The notes below the pieces were generated by a model. It made no database searches. It was given only the letters and a program-made list of their open reading frames with translations, and was not told where the DNA came from. DNA of 64,000 bases, from assembly GCA_027592025.1 (NCBI GenBank), contig JAQCIQ010000005.1:59096-123095 (forward strand), read 5' to 3'. Source of the DNA: Bacteroidota bacterium (lineage in GTDB: Bacteria; Bacteroidota; Bacteroidia; Flavobacteriales; Flavobacteriaceae). The position numbers and the translations under genes were made by a program. Below are positions 54,240 through 62,674 of the stretch, one piece after another (the stretch's first letter is position 1; each line of letters starts with the position of its first letter).

Positions 54240-57116
54240 CTATTGACCTATTAATTTATACGAATTTATAGCTCTGGGGGTTTTAATTAAGGCAATAATA
54301 ACTTGTCCCTGATTTACTGGAACTCTAATTTCTAACTTTTCTTGAGGCTTCATCTCAATAGGGTCTGACTTCAAAAGGAGTTGTCCTGACAAATCGAAAA
54401 GATACAAATCAAACTTTTCAATTTCATTTTGATTGGACCATATAGAACAAAGGCCGTCGGCAATTCTGAGGTTGAAATCTCTACCATTTCTTCGGTGTGG
54501 CAAGTTAGTAAACCCCAAAACGGTTGTTACCAAATGATTGATGTAATAGTCTTGAACTTTCTGAATCCAAAAGTGGTCATCGGTCAAGGTGGGAGCCGAC
54601 CCATCGGCGTTTCCAATACCATCGGTACTTTCTCCCACGCCAGCTCCCATTAACACCAGCCTAACGCCGACATTATTGAGTTCTTCAAAATGATTCCCAA
54701 AAACCACTTTGCCAGTAGCGGCATCAGAAGTCAATTTTGGGTCGTTGTGTTTGTTTTGTCCAAAGTATGAAAATCTCACATTGTCGGTAGAGAAATCCAC
54801 TTCGTCTCCAAAGAAAAAAGTTGAGGCCGAATCTTCATAATGCTTGGAGGTGTTGTTGAGTATGGCAAATTGGCTACCTGTATAAGCGTTAATCGTGGTA
54901 GAGCCATTGATGTGACCAACGGGAACCTGCCAAAGAATGACGTGTGTTCCTGACTCTTGATGCAATGCTTTGACAAACTCGTAGTAATTCAACCAATGGT
55001 CGTTATTCCAAAACCAAGTATAAGTAGACGGATCAGCGGGATTGCTGTTGTTTGAGCTTCCCATAGCATCCAGTCCGTATTTGTCAATCGAAATAAAATC
55101 CGCATTGGCACTCATGATTCCCATGGTATTTCCGTAACCATAAATATCCCGCGCTGTTTGTCTTATTTTATCCAATTGAGTTGCAAAATCACCTGTGTCA
55201 GTTTCCCTTATGATACCTCGGACTCCGGCGACATTGGGTTTAGCCCAAAGGTTCAATTGCCATCCAAATTGAAAATTCATGTTGTTGGATACTCTATACG
55301 CGTTTATTTCAGTGTTTATGCGGTGAACCAAAGATTCCAAAATGCCTGCATTGAGTCCAATGGTATTGGCACCGACAGAGGTGGATAAGGAAGGTGGTTC
55401 TGCATTTTGCTGCATGTAACCCAGAAAGTCTGGTTCAAGTACAATGCCGAAATATTCGTCTCCCAATGTTTCTCTGCACTGATCTAAAAACAATTTCAAA
55501 TTTTCGAAATAGGCAGTCATGTAATCCGGGTTTTGTATGTGCTCCAAATTTGTAGTATACGACTCTCCACCATCGGGTATGTTATAAAAAACAAAAAACG
55601 GAATGAGGCCCATTTCCAAGCTATTTCTAGCAAATTTGATGACCCGATCGGGTTGCCAAGTATTCCAACCATTGATAGGACCACCGTTGACATAAATATA
55701 TCTAACATCCATTCTGTTGTTAAGCAGTAGATTGGTATTGTTCATTCCCTCGTTAAAAAAATTGACATCATCGGTAATGTCTTCAGACACTGAACCTATT
55801 GCGATGTGCGCTGGAAGTTTAGGTGTCGAACCATCAGCGTTGTCAATTCTCAGACCAACATAATAAACCATGCCGTCGTTAGCAGTAATTTTCATCCCTG
55901 AGCGCCCTGCTCTTAAGGGGTTCACAATTAACTTATTAGAGGTGACTGAAGCATTTATCAGGGTAGGATCTCTGAAAATTACTGAGGCGATGCCCTGATC
56001 AAACACAAACTCCTTCTGCACTCCTAACAAGCCTTTGAGCTGATTGGGTAGACTTGACAACGAAAAATTTTCTGTAGATGGGTCAATAATAGTGTACCTG
56101 AAATCGATTCGTCGGTGAGTACCTTGTGTATCCGCAACATCCAAACGAAGTTGGTTAACACCATAGTAAGCTGGAGTCCAGTTGAACAGGTAGTCTGAAG
56201 AAGATGAAATGGCTATTGAACTGCTGGTGTTCGCCGTAAGGTCCTTGAGAATAATAGACTGAAGAGGTTGGTCAGTGGCTGAAATGGAAAAATGAAGTTC
56301 AATAGGTTCGAAATTCAATTGATAATAACTGCTGCCACTTTGTGGGCCGACTAAAGCCACATTTGGTGGGTGAGAAAGAGCAATTTTTATGGTCCGATCT
56401 TCACGGCTAACGACTTGAATTGAATTGGTGGCTTGGTATTGAATTTTATAATCTCCATAGGCCGTTGGTGTAAAGTTGTAATTCATAGCGGTATTTGAGA
56501 AATTGGCCGTATGAAAAGAGTAGGATTGATCTTGTTCGCCTTGAATGCCAATTTGAGCGCCGACGACAGTAAATCCATGTGACTCTAAATTTGCCACTAA
56601 ATTAATCTGACTTAGGCTAGATTGGATCACCACCTCTTCATGCTGGAGCGTCGGACTGATAGTGATTGGCGCGATGCATATACCTAGAAAGGTATAGGCA
56701 TCGGACTGACTGGGGATCTCGGTTCCTGCCACCCAGTAGTTGGCTCTGAAAACACCATTTTGGTAGTTGACAAGATCATTGCCATTGTAGTTGGTCAAAG
56801 TGTTGTTCCACATCGCCACATTGGCACAGTCGGTATAAGCCAAACTAGGATAGGAGATCAGCAGCTGTTCATCACAATTGCCGAGCACATTCCAAATGGA
56901 TGACACACCAGGCTCTGCGCCTTGAGACCATGTGGAAGATTGATAGACCAAAGTATTGTGATAGACTACTGAATTTTCGGGATATCCTTTTTGATTGTAC
57001 CACTCTGGCACTCCGCACTGTGCCCCCAGCTGGGCAAAGGAATTGGAAAATAGAGTCAAACAAAGAAGAAGCAACAAAGCCACTGATTGTTTTGAAAAAG
57101 GAGTAAAAGATAACAT
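54240..57116 (-). CDS. secreted multidomain protein, two CBM5/12-like modules and putative glycoside-hydrolase-like core, T9SS-type C-terminus
   Basis: 958 residues. Signal peptide about 1-29 (ends SNSFAQ). Residues 34-81 and 97-147 each read like a chitin/cellulose-binding CBM5/12 module: W-x-Y, G, V-Y, Y, W, G-P, W, G-x-C in order, each bracketed by cysteines. Residues ~150-430 look like Ig-type beta domains. Residues ~430-870 are a mixed alpha/beta region, probably a TIM barrel, with candidate acidic motifs VLEPDFLGY (Glu561/Asp563), SIDKYGLDA (676-684) and HVILWQVPVGH (725-735). I cannot assign a glycoside hydrolase family. The last ~70 residues (FDLYLFDLSGQLL ... SYKLIGQ) resemble a type A T9SS sorting domain. 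It lies between rpsJ and rplC, an unusual place, with its own promoter behind the rpsJ terminator. Confidence 0.8.
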   Translation of the reverse strand: MLSFTPFSKQSVALLLLLCLTLFSNSFAQLGAQCGVPEWYNQKGYPENSVVYHNTLVYQSSTWSQGAEPGVSSIWNVLGNCDEQLLISYPSLAYTDCANVAMWNNTLTNYNGNDLVNYQNGVFRANYWVAGTEIPSQSDAYTFLGICIAPITISPTLQHEEVVIQSSLSQINLVANLESHGFTVVGAQIGIQGEQDQSYSFHTANFSNTAMNYNFTPTAYGDYKIQYQATNSIQVVSREDRTIKIALSHPPNVALVGPQSGSSYYQLNFEPIELHFSISATDQPLQSIILKDLTANTSSSIAISSSSDYLFNWTPAYYGVNQLRLDVADTQGTHRRIDFRYTIIDPSTENFSLSSLPNQLKGLLGVQKEFVFDQGIASVIFRDPTLINASVTSNKLIVNPLRAGRSGMKITANDGMVYYVGLRIDNADGSTPKLPAHIAIGSVSEDITDDVNFFNEGMNNTNLLLNNRMDVRYIYVNGGPINGWNTWQPDRVIKFARNSLEMGLIPFFVFYNIPDGGESYTTNLEHIQNPDYMTAYFENLKLFLDQCRETLGDEYFGIVLEPDFLGYMQQNAEPPSLSTSVGANTIGLNAGILESLVHRINTEINAYRVSNNMNFQFGWQLNLWAKPNVAGVRGIIRETDTGDFATQLDKIRQTARDIYGYGNTMGIMSANADFISIDKYGLDAMGSSNNSNPADPSTYTWFWNNDHWLNYYEFVKALHQESGTHVILWQVPVGHINGSTTINAYTGSQFAILNNTSKHYEDSASTFFFGDEVDFSTDNVRFSYFGQNKHNDPKLTSDAATGKVVFGNHFEELNNVGVRLVLMGAGVGESTDGIGNADGSAPTLTDDHFWIQKVQDYYINHLVTTVLGFTNLPHRRNGRDFNLRIADGLCSIWSNQNEIEKFDLYLFDLSGQLLLKSDPIEMKPQEKLEIRVPVNQGQVIIALIKTPRAINSYKLIGQ

Positions 57117-57322
57117 AATGTAGGTTTTAGTATTGGGGCTTCGAGATTAGGGTGAATATCGAACTGCAATCCGCAGACAGCAGTTGTTGATGGGTTGCCT
57201 GAGAGAAGCAACTATCGAAAATAATCGAATTTTGGGCAGTAGGCTGCCTGGATGCATCATTGGTCAAATTTGGGTCAACGGTAACGATCTTAACTAAAAA
57301 ATTCTCTTCAGTAAATCTGACA

Positions 57323-57330
57323 CAAAGGTA
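57323..57330 (-). promoter_or_regulatory. -7 element of the inserted secreted-protein gene
   Basis: TACCTTTG on the - strand fits TAnnTTTG and starts right at the end of the rpsJ terminator's T run. It would give a leader of about 200 bases; nothing else recognisable is seen in 57117-57322. No consensus -33 is present. Confidence 0.5.
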
Positions 57331-57358
57331 AAAAAAAAGAACTGCATCAGCAGTTCTT
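57330..57358 (-). terminator. intrinsic terminator after rpsJ
   Basis: AAGAACTGC (57358-57350 on the - strand) pairs with GCAGTTCTT (57345-57337), loop TGAT, followed by a run of T to 57331. It lies 28 bases after the rpsJ stop and would end the rpsL-rpsG-fusA-rpsJ transcript. Confidence 0.88.
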
Positions 57359-57385
57359 TCACAATTCTAGAAATGAGCTTGAGGA

Positions 57386-57691
57386 CTACACTTTAATCTC
57401 AACCTCTACCCCACTAGGCAATTCAAGTTTCATCAACGCATCAATGGTCTTACTTGATGAGCTGTAAATGTCTAAAAGACGTTTGTATGAACTCAATTGA
57501 AATTGCTCTCTCGATTTTTTATTGACGTGAGGAGAACGCAACACAGTAAATATTTTTTTATGAGTTGGCAACGGAATTGGACCAGTAACAACAGCTCCTG
57601 TACTTTTTACCGTTTTAACAATCTTCTCAGCTGATTTATCAACTAAATTGTGATCGTAAGATTTTAGTTTAATTCTGATTTTTTGACTCAT
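57386..57691 (-). CDS. rpsJ: 30S ribosomal protein S10
   Basis: 101 residues. [56 protein letters not shown] (about 32-65) and [16 protein letters not shown] are diagnostic. S10 acts in the 30S head and with NusB/NusG in antitermination. It lies 18 bases behind fusA and is followed by a terminator and not by rplC, which is exceptional. Confidence 0.98.
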   Translation of the reverse strand: MSQKIRIKLKSYDHNLVDKSAEKIVKTVKSTGAVVTGPIPLPTHKKIFTVLRSPHVNKKSREQFQLSSYKRLLDIYSSSSKTIDALMKLELPSGVEVEIKV

Positions 57692-57709
57692 GTCTTATAA
57701 ATTTAAGCC

Positions 57710-59830
57710 TTACAGGCCTTTAGCTGCTTTAATTACTTCTTCAGATATGTTACTTGGTGTTTCGGCATAGTGCGAAAATTCCATGGTGGAAGTAGCGCGA
57801 CCAGATGACAAGGTACGAAGTGATGTCACATAGCCAAACATTTCCGAAAGCGGAACAATAGCTTTAACGACTTTCGATCCTGCGCGATCTCCCATATCAT
57901 TGACTTGACCTCTGCGTCGGTTCAAATCACCAACGATATCACCCATGTTTTCTTCAGGAGTCAACACTTCTAGTTTCATCAATGGCTCCATGATAACAGC
58001 TTTCGCAGCCTTAGCGGCAGCTTTAAAACCAAGCTTAGCGGCCAATTCAAAAGACAACTGATCCGAATCCACGTCGTGATATGACCCATCTGTTAGGGTA
58101 ACTTTCATAGAATCTACCTCATAACCAGCCAATGGACCATTGACCATGGCCAATTTGAATCCCTTTTCAACAGAAGGAACAAATTCCTTTGGAATGTTTC
58201 CACCTTTAATGGCAGAAACAAATTCTAAACCAACTTTACCTTCTTCAGCAGGCTCAAGAGTAAATACGATGTCCGCAAATTTACCGCGACCACCTGATTG
58301 TTTTTTGTAAACTTCTCGGTGTTCAGCTTTTTGAGTGATGGCTTCTTTGTACTCTACCTGTGGTTGACCTTGATTGACTTCTACCTTAAACTCTCGTCTC
58401 AGACGATCAACAATGATATCGAGGTGTAATTCACCCATTCCCGAAATGATCGTTTGCCCAGAAGCTTCATCAGTACGCACTGTGAAGGTTGGGTCTTCTT
58501 CAGCCAATTTGGATAATGCCATTCCTAGCTTATCCACATCGACCTTTGTTTTTGGTTCAACAGCAATACCGATTACTGGATCAGGGAAATTCATACTTTC
58601 TAAAACAATTGGCGCCTTTTCGTCAGACAAAGAGTCTCCTGTTTTAATGTCTTTAAATCCAACTGCTGCTCCAATATCACCAGCTTCGATGAAGTCAATG
58701 GCATTTTGCTTGTTGGAGTGCATTTGATAAATACGAGAAATGCGTTCCTTTTTACCAGAACGGTTGTTGAGGACATAAGATCCTGCATCCAATCGACCAG
58801 AATAGGCACGGAAAAAAGCGAGACGACCTACAAAAGGATCGGTTGCAATTTTGAACGCTAGAGCAGCAAACGGCTCATTGACATCTGGCTTTCTTAAAAT
58901 TTCTAATCCAGTGTCTGGATGTGTTCCAACAATTGCCTCTTTATCAACTGGCGAAGGTAAGTAACGGCAAACAGCATCTAGAAGAAACTGAACACCTTTA
59001 TTCTTGAAGGCTGACCCACAAACCATTGGAATGATAGACATGTCCATAACAGCAGCACGAAGTGCAGCGTGAACCTCGTCTTCGGTAATTGAGTCTTCAT
59101 CTTCCATGAATTTTTCAAGAAGATTTTCGTCATAACCAGCTACCTCTTCAATCAAGAGTGCGCGAAATTCTCTCGCTTCCTCTTTCATGTCTTCGGGAAT
59201 ATCAATAACGTCAAAAGTTGCTCCTAAAGAGTCTTCATGCCATACAATTGCTCTGTTTTTAACTAAATCGACGACCCCTTTAAAATCGGCTTCGTCTCCA
59301 ATAGGTAACACAATTGGAACAGCATTAGAACCTAACATCTCTTTTACTTGCTTGCAAACAGCCAAAAAGTTGGCACCTTGACGGTCCATTTTGTTGACAA
59401 AGCCCATGCGCGGTACTTTGTAGTTGTCAGCCAAACGCCAGTTAGTTTCGGACTGAGGCTCAACACCATCTACAGCACTGAATAAAAATACTAAACCGTC
59501 AAGAACACGCAATGAGCGATTCACTTCTACAGTAAAGTCGACGTGACCTGGAGTGTCAATAATGTTAAAATGAAACCTCTGTGCGTCAGCAGTTGGTTTT
59601 CCGTTTTCAGTTGGAAATTCCCAAGTACAAGTAGTAGCCGCAGAGGTAATGGTAATACCACGTTCCTGCTCTTGCTCCATCCAATCCATGGTCGCTGCAC
59701 CATCGTGAACTTCACCAATCTTGTGAGAAACACCGGTGTAGTATAAAATACGCTCAGTAGTGGTTGTTTTACCTGCATCAATATGCGCAGCAATCCCAAT
59801 ATTTCGGGTGTATCTAAGGTCTCTTGCCAT
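57710..59830 (-). CDS. fusA: elongation factor G
   Basis: Translocation GTPase, 706 residues. G1 [15 protein letters not shown], switch region [12 protein letters not shown]3 DTPGHVDF, G4 [11 protein letters not shown]; domain IV shows [11 protein letters not shown] and [11 protein letters not shown], domain V the C-terminal [10 protein letters not shown] and [17 protein letters not shown]. Standard str-operon position between rpsG and rpsJ. Confidence 0.98.
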   Translation of the reverse strand: MARDLRYTRNIGIAAHIDAGKTTTTERILYYTGVSHKIGEVHDGAATMDWMEQEQERGITITSAATTCTWEFPTENGKPTADAQRFHFNIIDTPGHVDFTVEVNRSLRVLDGLVFLFSAVDGVEPQSETNWRLADNYKVPRMGFVNKMDRQGANFLAVCKQVKEMLGSNAVPIVLPIGDEADFKGVVDLVKNRAIVWHEDSLGATFDVIDIPEDMKEEAREFRALLIEEVAGYDENLLEKFMEDEDSITEDEVHAALRAAVMDMSIIPMVCGSAFKNKGVQFLLDAVCRYLPSPVDKEAIVGTHPDTGLEILRKPDVNEPFAALAFKIATDPFVGRLAFFRAYSGRLDAGSYVLNNRSGKKERISRIYQMHSNKQNAIDFIEAGDIGAAVGFKDIKTGDSLSDEKAPIVLESMNFPDPVIGIAVEPKTKVDVDKLGMALSKLAEEDPTFTVRTDEASGQTIISGMGELHLDIIVDRLRREFKVEVNQGQPQVEYKEAITQKAEHREVYKKQSGGRGKFADIVFTLEPAEEGKVGLEFVSAIKGGNIPKEFVPSVEKGFKLAMVNGPLAGYEVDSMKVTLTDGSYHDVDSDQLSFELAAKLGFKAAAKAAKAVIMEPLMKLEVLTPEENMGDIVGDLNRRRGQVNDMGDRAGSKVVKAIVPLSEMFGYVTSLRTLSSGRATSTMEFSHYAETPSNISEEVIKAAKGL

Positions 59831-59833
59831 TGC

Positions 59834-60310
59834 TTAGAATCTAAAATGTGAAAATGCCTTATTTGCTTCAGCCATTTTGTGCGTGTCCGATCTTTTCTTC
59901 ACGGCTGCACCTTCTTCTTTGGCTGCTGCTAGGATTTCATTTGCCAATTTCATCGCCATTGATTTTTCGTTACGCTTGCGAGCATAACCAATCAACCATT
60001 TCATGGCAGTAGATATTTTTCGGTCTGGACGAATTTGCATAGGGATTTGGAATGTCGCTCCACCCACTCTGCGGCTTCGAACTTCAACATGCGGCATCAC
60101 ATTGGACAGCGCATCTTTCCAAACCTCTAAAGCAGTTTTTTCTTCATCAGTTTTTTTAGATTCAACCACATCAATGGCATCGTAAAAAATCTTAAAGGCT
60201 ACGGATTTTTTCCCTTCCCACATCATCATATTGACGAATCGTGTCACTAACTGATCGTTGAACCTTGGATCTGGAAGTAATGGTCTCTTTTTGGCCTGTC
60301 TTTTTCTCAT
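59834..60310 (-). CDS. rpsG: 30S ribosomal protein S7
   Basis: 158 residues. [35 protein letters not shown] start, [18 protein letters not shown] and the C-terminal [21 protein letters not shown] identify S7, the primary head-assembly protein. Three bases before fusA. Confidence 0.98.
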   Translation of the reverse strand: MRKRQAKKRPLLPDPRFNDQLVTRFVNMMMWEGKKSVAFKIFYDAIDVVESKKTDEEKTALEVWKDALSNVMPHVEVRSRRVGGATFQIPMQIRPDRKISTAMKWLIGYARKRNEKSMAMKLANEILAAAKEEGAAVKKRSDTHKMAEANKAFSHFRF

Positions 60311-60335
60311 TTAAGTATTCTGAAAAATTACTGAA

Positions 60336-60710
60336 TTATTTTTTTGGTCGCTTTGCGCCATATTTTGAACGTCTCTGAGTACGGCCAGCAACACCTGCGG
60401 TGTCTAGAGCCCCACGCACAATGTGATATCTCACACCCGGAAGATCTTTTACCCTTCCTCCGCGCACTAGGACGATGGAGTGTTCTTGCAAGTTGTGCCC
60501 TTCACCAGGGATGTAAGCATTGACTTCATTTCCGTTGGTTAAACGAACACGCGCCACCTTGCGCATAGCGGAATTTGGCTTCTTGGGAGTGGTCGTGTAA
60601 ACACGTGTACAAACTCCTCTTCTTTGAGGACATGAGTCTAGGGCAGCCGACTTGCTTTTCTTAACAATCTTCGACCGACCTTTCCTTACTAACTGTGAAA
60701 TTGTTGGCAT
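60336..60710 (-). CDS. rpsL: 30S ribosomal protein S12
   Basis: 124 residues. [40 protein letters not shown] (about 31-55) and [19 protein letters not shown]. The lysines in TPKKPNSA and RVKDLPG, where streptomycin-resistance substitutions arise, are the normal residues. First gene of the str operon. Confidence 0.98.
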   Translation of the reverse strand: MPTISQLVRKGRSKIVKKSKSAALDSCPQRRGVCTRVYTTTPKKPNSAMRKVARVRLTNGNEVNAYIPGEGHNLQEHSIVLVRGGRVKDLPGVRYHIVRGALDTAGVAGRTQRRSKYGAKRPKK

Positions 60711-60754
60711 AATTCTCTTACAAATTTTATTTTTCCTCCATATAAAAAGGGCTG

Positions 60755-60785
60755 CAAATGTAGAAATTTAAATTGTTAATTCAAA
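60755..60785 (-). promoter_or_regulatory. str operon promoter with full Bacteroidota consensus
   Basis: On the - strand TTTG (60785-60782), a 19-base spacer and TACATTTG (60762-60755) match the known Bacteroidota promoter pattern TTTG-N19-TAnnTTTG exactly. It is followed by GCAGC and lies 45 bases before rpsL. The best promoter in the window. Confidence 0.8.
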
Positions 60786-60880
60786 CATCGGCTATTTAAT
60801 TTTTCTTTTTCTTTAATAATTTCATTCAGACTAAATTAAATCTTTGATTTTTGCGTTTACAAAACCACTGGGGCAGCGCT

Positions 60881-62554
60881 ATGGGAGCAAAACATTTCAT
60901 TTTGACAATTTTAACAACGCTATTTGCAGTCGCAACCTGTTTTAGTCAAAATTTCAAGGTGGTCCTTCGTGGTGAAACTGAACTTGAAAATCAGTTTTTG
61001 AATACCCTATCTTCCACCATCAATATTTCATCAGAAAGTGATCTGTCCAATTTCATGACTGATTTAGACGATCGCCTGCAATCTGAAGGTTATCTTGACG
61101 CCAAAATTACTCTGGAAAAATCCTCAATTGAACAAGCTGAACTGTTAATATGGTTAGGCCCCAGGATAACAGAGATTCTATTGTCATATCCATCGACCAA
61201 TTCAAATCTTGATTTTTGCACTAATACCATACAATGTGATAAAACAGGAATCGCTATTACCTTCAATACGCTCAAGTCGTATTTGGAATACTTGGCCAAC
61301 CAGCTGTCGGATCAAGGGCAGCCCTTTTCAAAGGTGCAACTCACCAATATTAAGCGAACTTCAACCCAAACCCTGAAAGCCGAATTGACCATCACTCCCT
61401 CAGACCTCCGAAAACTGGATGACATCATCTTAAAGGGCTACGACAAATTTCCAAAATCATTTTTGAGATATTATTCCAATTTGAAAATGGGCAAGGCAGT
61501 GAGTGTTGAACAAGTCAAAAAGAAAGTCACGCTATTGAATCAACTTGATTTTGTAGAAATCCCGAGAGACCCTGCCTTACTCTTCACTCAGGAAAAAACG
61601 AACCTATATATATACGTGTCTAAAGTAAAAGCCAACCTATTTGACGGATTTCTTGGTTTCGGCGGCAGAGACGACAGCAATCAATCTGGTGTTTTTGGAC
61701 TAGCCGACTTGAGCCTTATCAATAATCTCAATTACGGAGAGGAGTTACGTTTCAAATACCGCAAACAAGGAAGCGGTCAAACCGAATTTGATTTTCAAAT
61801 CAAGGCCCCTTTTCTCTTCAAGACACCAATTAGTCTATCCTTAGGTTTAAACATCTTTAGAAAGGATTCACTTTTTCAAAACAATTTACAATCTCTTGGC
61901 TTGGTCTATCAACAGAATCCATCTTGGAGTTATCAATTGCACGCCAAATCAAACCAATCTGTAGCCATAAGCGATGCATTTGGAAATTTCACTACCATCT
62001 TTTATGGTGGCGGAGTTGAATTTAGAACACCATCTCAATCGAACTACGCCTTATCGACAGCCACTGTATTCTCCCTCGGCGCAGATCTGGGTCGGAGGAA
62101 GAGTTCTCATCACGTATCGCAACAGAGCGCCTTGTTCTTTGCTGGTCAATACGAATTCCTTTTAAACAAGAGACAATCAATTTATTCCAACATCCAAGCG
62201 CAGTATCTGTTTTCTGAAGCGTATCTCCACAACGAATTGCTTCGCTTGGGTGGGGTAAAATCATTGAGAGGATTTGAAGAAAACAGTATCAGCACCAGTG
62301 GATACAGCTTGCTGAGAAGTGAATACCGTTACAAACTAGACGGTTCGACCTATATTCACAGTGTTTTGGACTTTGGGCTAGTGAACGATATGTTCAATCA
62401 AAAAGCCAATACCTTTAGCGGAGTTGGTCTCGGCCTTGCCCGTCAACAATTCAAGGGTGTGTTTCAGCTTCAATTCGTGTTAGGCCAAAACAATCAAAGG
62501 GCATTTTCCTTGAAGGATTCTAAACTTCATTTAGAGTTTTCGTCCAAATTCTAA
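60881..62554 (+). CDS. BamA/TamA-superfamily outer-membrane protein, short form
   Basis: 557 residues from the ATG at 60881, which gives a clean signal peptide (MGAKHFILTILTTLFAVATCFSQ); a TTG start ten codons upstream is less likely. POTRA-like segments occupy about 25-230 (DDRLQSEGYLDAKI, LDDIILKGYDKFPKSFLRYY), the rest is a beta barrel with the loop-6 motif SLRGF in GGVKSLRGFEEN and a terminal Phe (LEFSSKF). Shorter than BamA; might be a TamA-like or two-partner-type transporter. The gene upstream of a SusC-type receptor on the same strand, 120 bases apart. Confidence 0.82.
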   Translation: MGAKHFILTILTTLFAVATCFSQNFKVVLRGETELENQFLNTLSSTINISSESDLSNFMTDLDDRLQSEGYLDAKITLEKSSIEQAELLIWLGPRITEILLSYPSTNSNLDFCTNTIQCDKTGIAITFNTLKSYLEYLANQLSDQGQPFSKVQLTNIKRTSTQTLKAELTITPSDLRKLDDIILKGYDKFPKSFLRYYSNLKMGKAVSVEQVKKKVTLLNQLDFVEIPRDPALLFTQEKTNLYIYVSKVKANLFDGFLGFGGRDDSNQSGVFGLADLSLINNLNYGEELRFKYRKQGSGQTEFDFQIKAPFLFKTPISLSLGLNIFRKDSLFQNNLQSLGLVYQQNPSWSYQLHAKSNQSVAISDAFGNFTTIFYGGGVEFRTPSQSNYALSTATVFSLGADLGRRKSSHHVSQQSALFFAGQYEFLLNKRQSIYSNIQAQYLFSEAYLHNELLRLGGVKSLRGFEENSISTSGYSLLRSEYRYKLDGSTYIHSVLDFGLVNDMFNQKANTFSGVGLGLARQQFKGVFQLQFVLGQNNQRAFSLKDSKLHLEFSSKF

Positions 62555-62601
62555 GTAATATTTTGTGTTTGTAAAGAAATTACAAAAAATTTAATTGAAA
62601 T

Positions 62602-62609
62602 TATCTTTG
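62602..62609 (+). promoter_or_regulatory. -7 element of the SusC-type gene
   Basis: TATCTTTG fits TAnnTTTG, 65 bases before the ATG at 62675. No matched -33 element is seen. Confidence 0.5.
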
Positions 62610-62674
62610 TTAAATATTGGTTAATTAAGAATTTTTTAAGAAGTTTGTCGAGACTAATTCAAATTAATCCAACT

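Noticed and set aside
55400..55480. GH6 cellobiohydrolase assignment from the LEPD motif of the inserted protein
   Set aside because: Other GH6 signature motifs are not visible; a single short motif is not enough.
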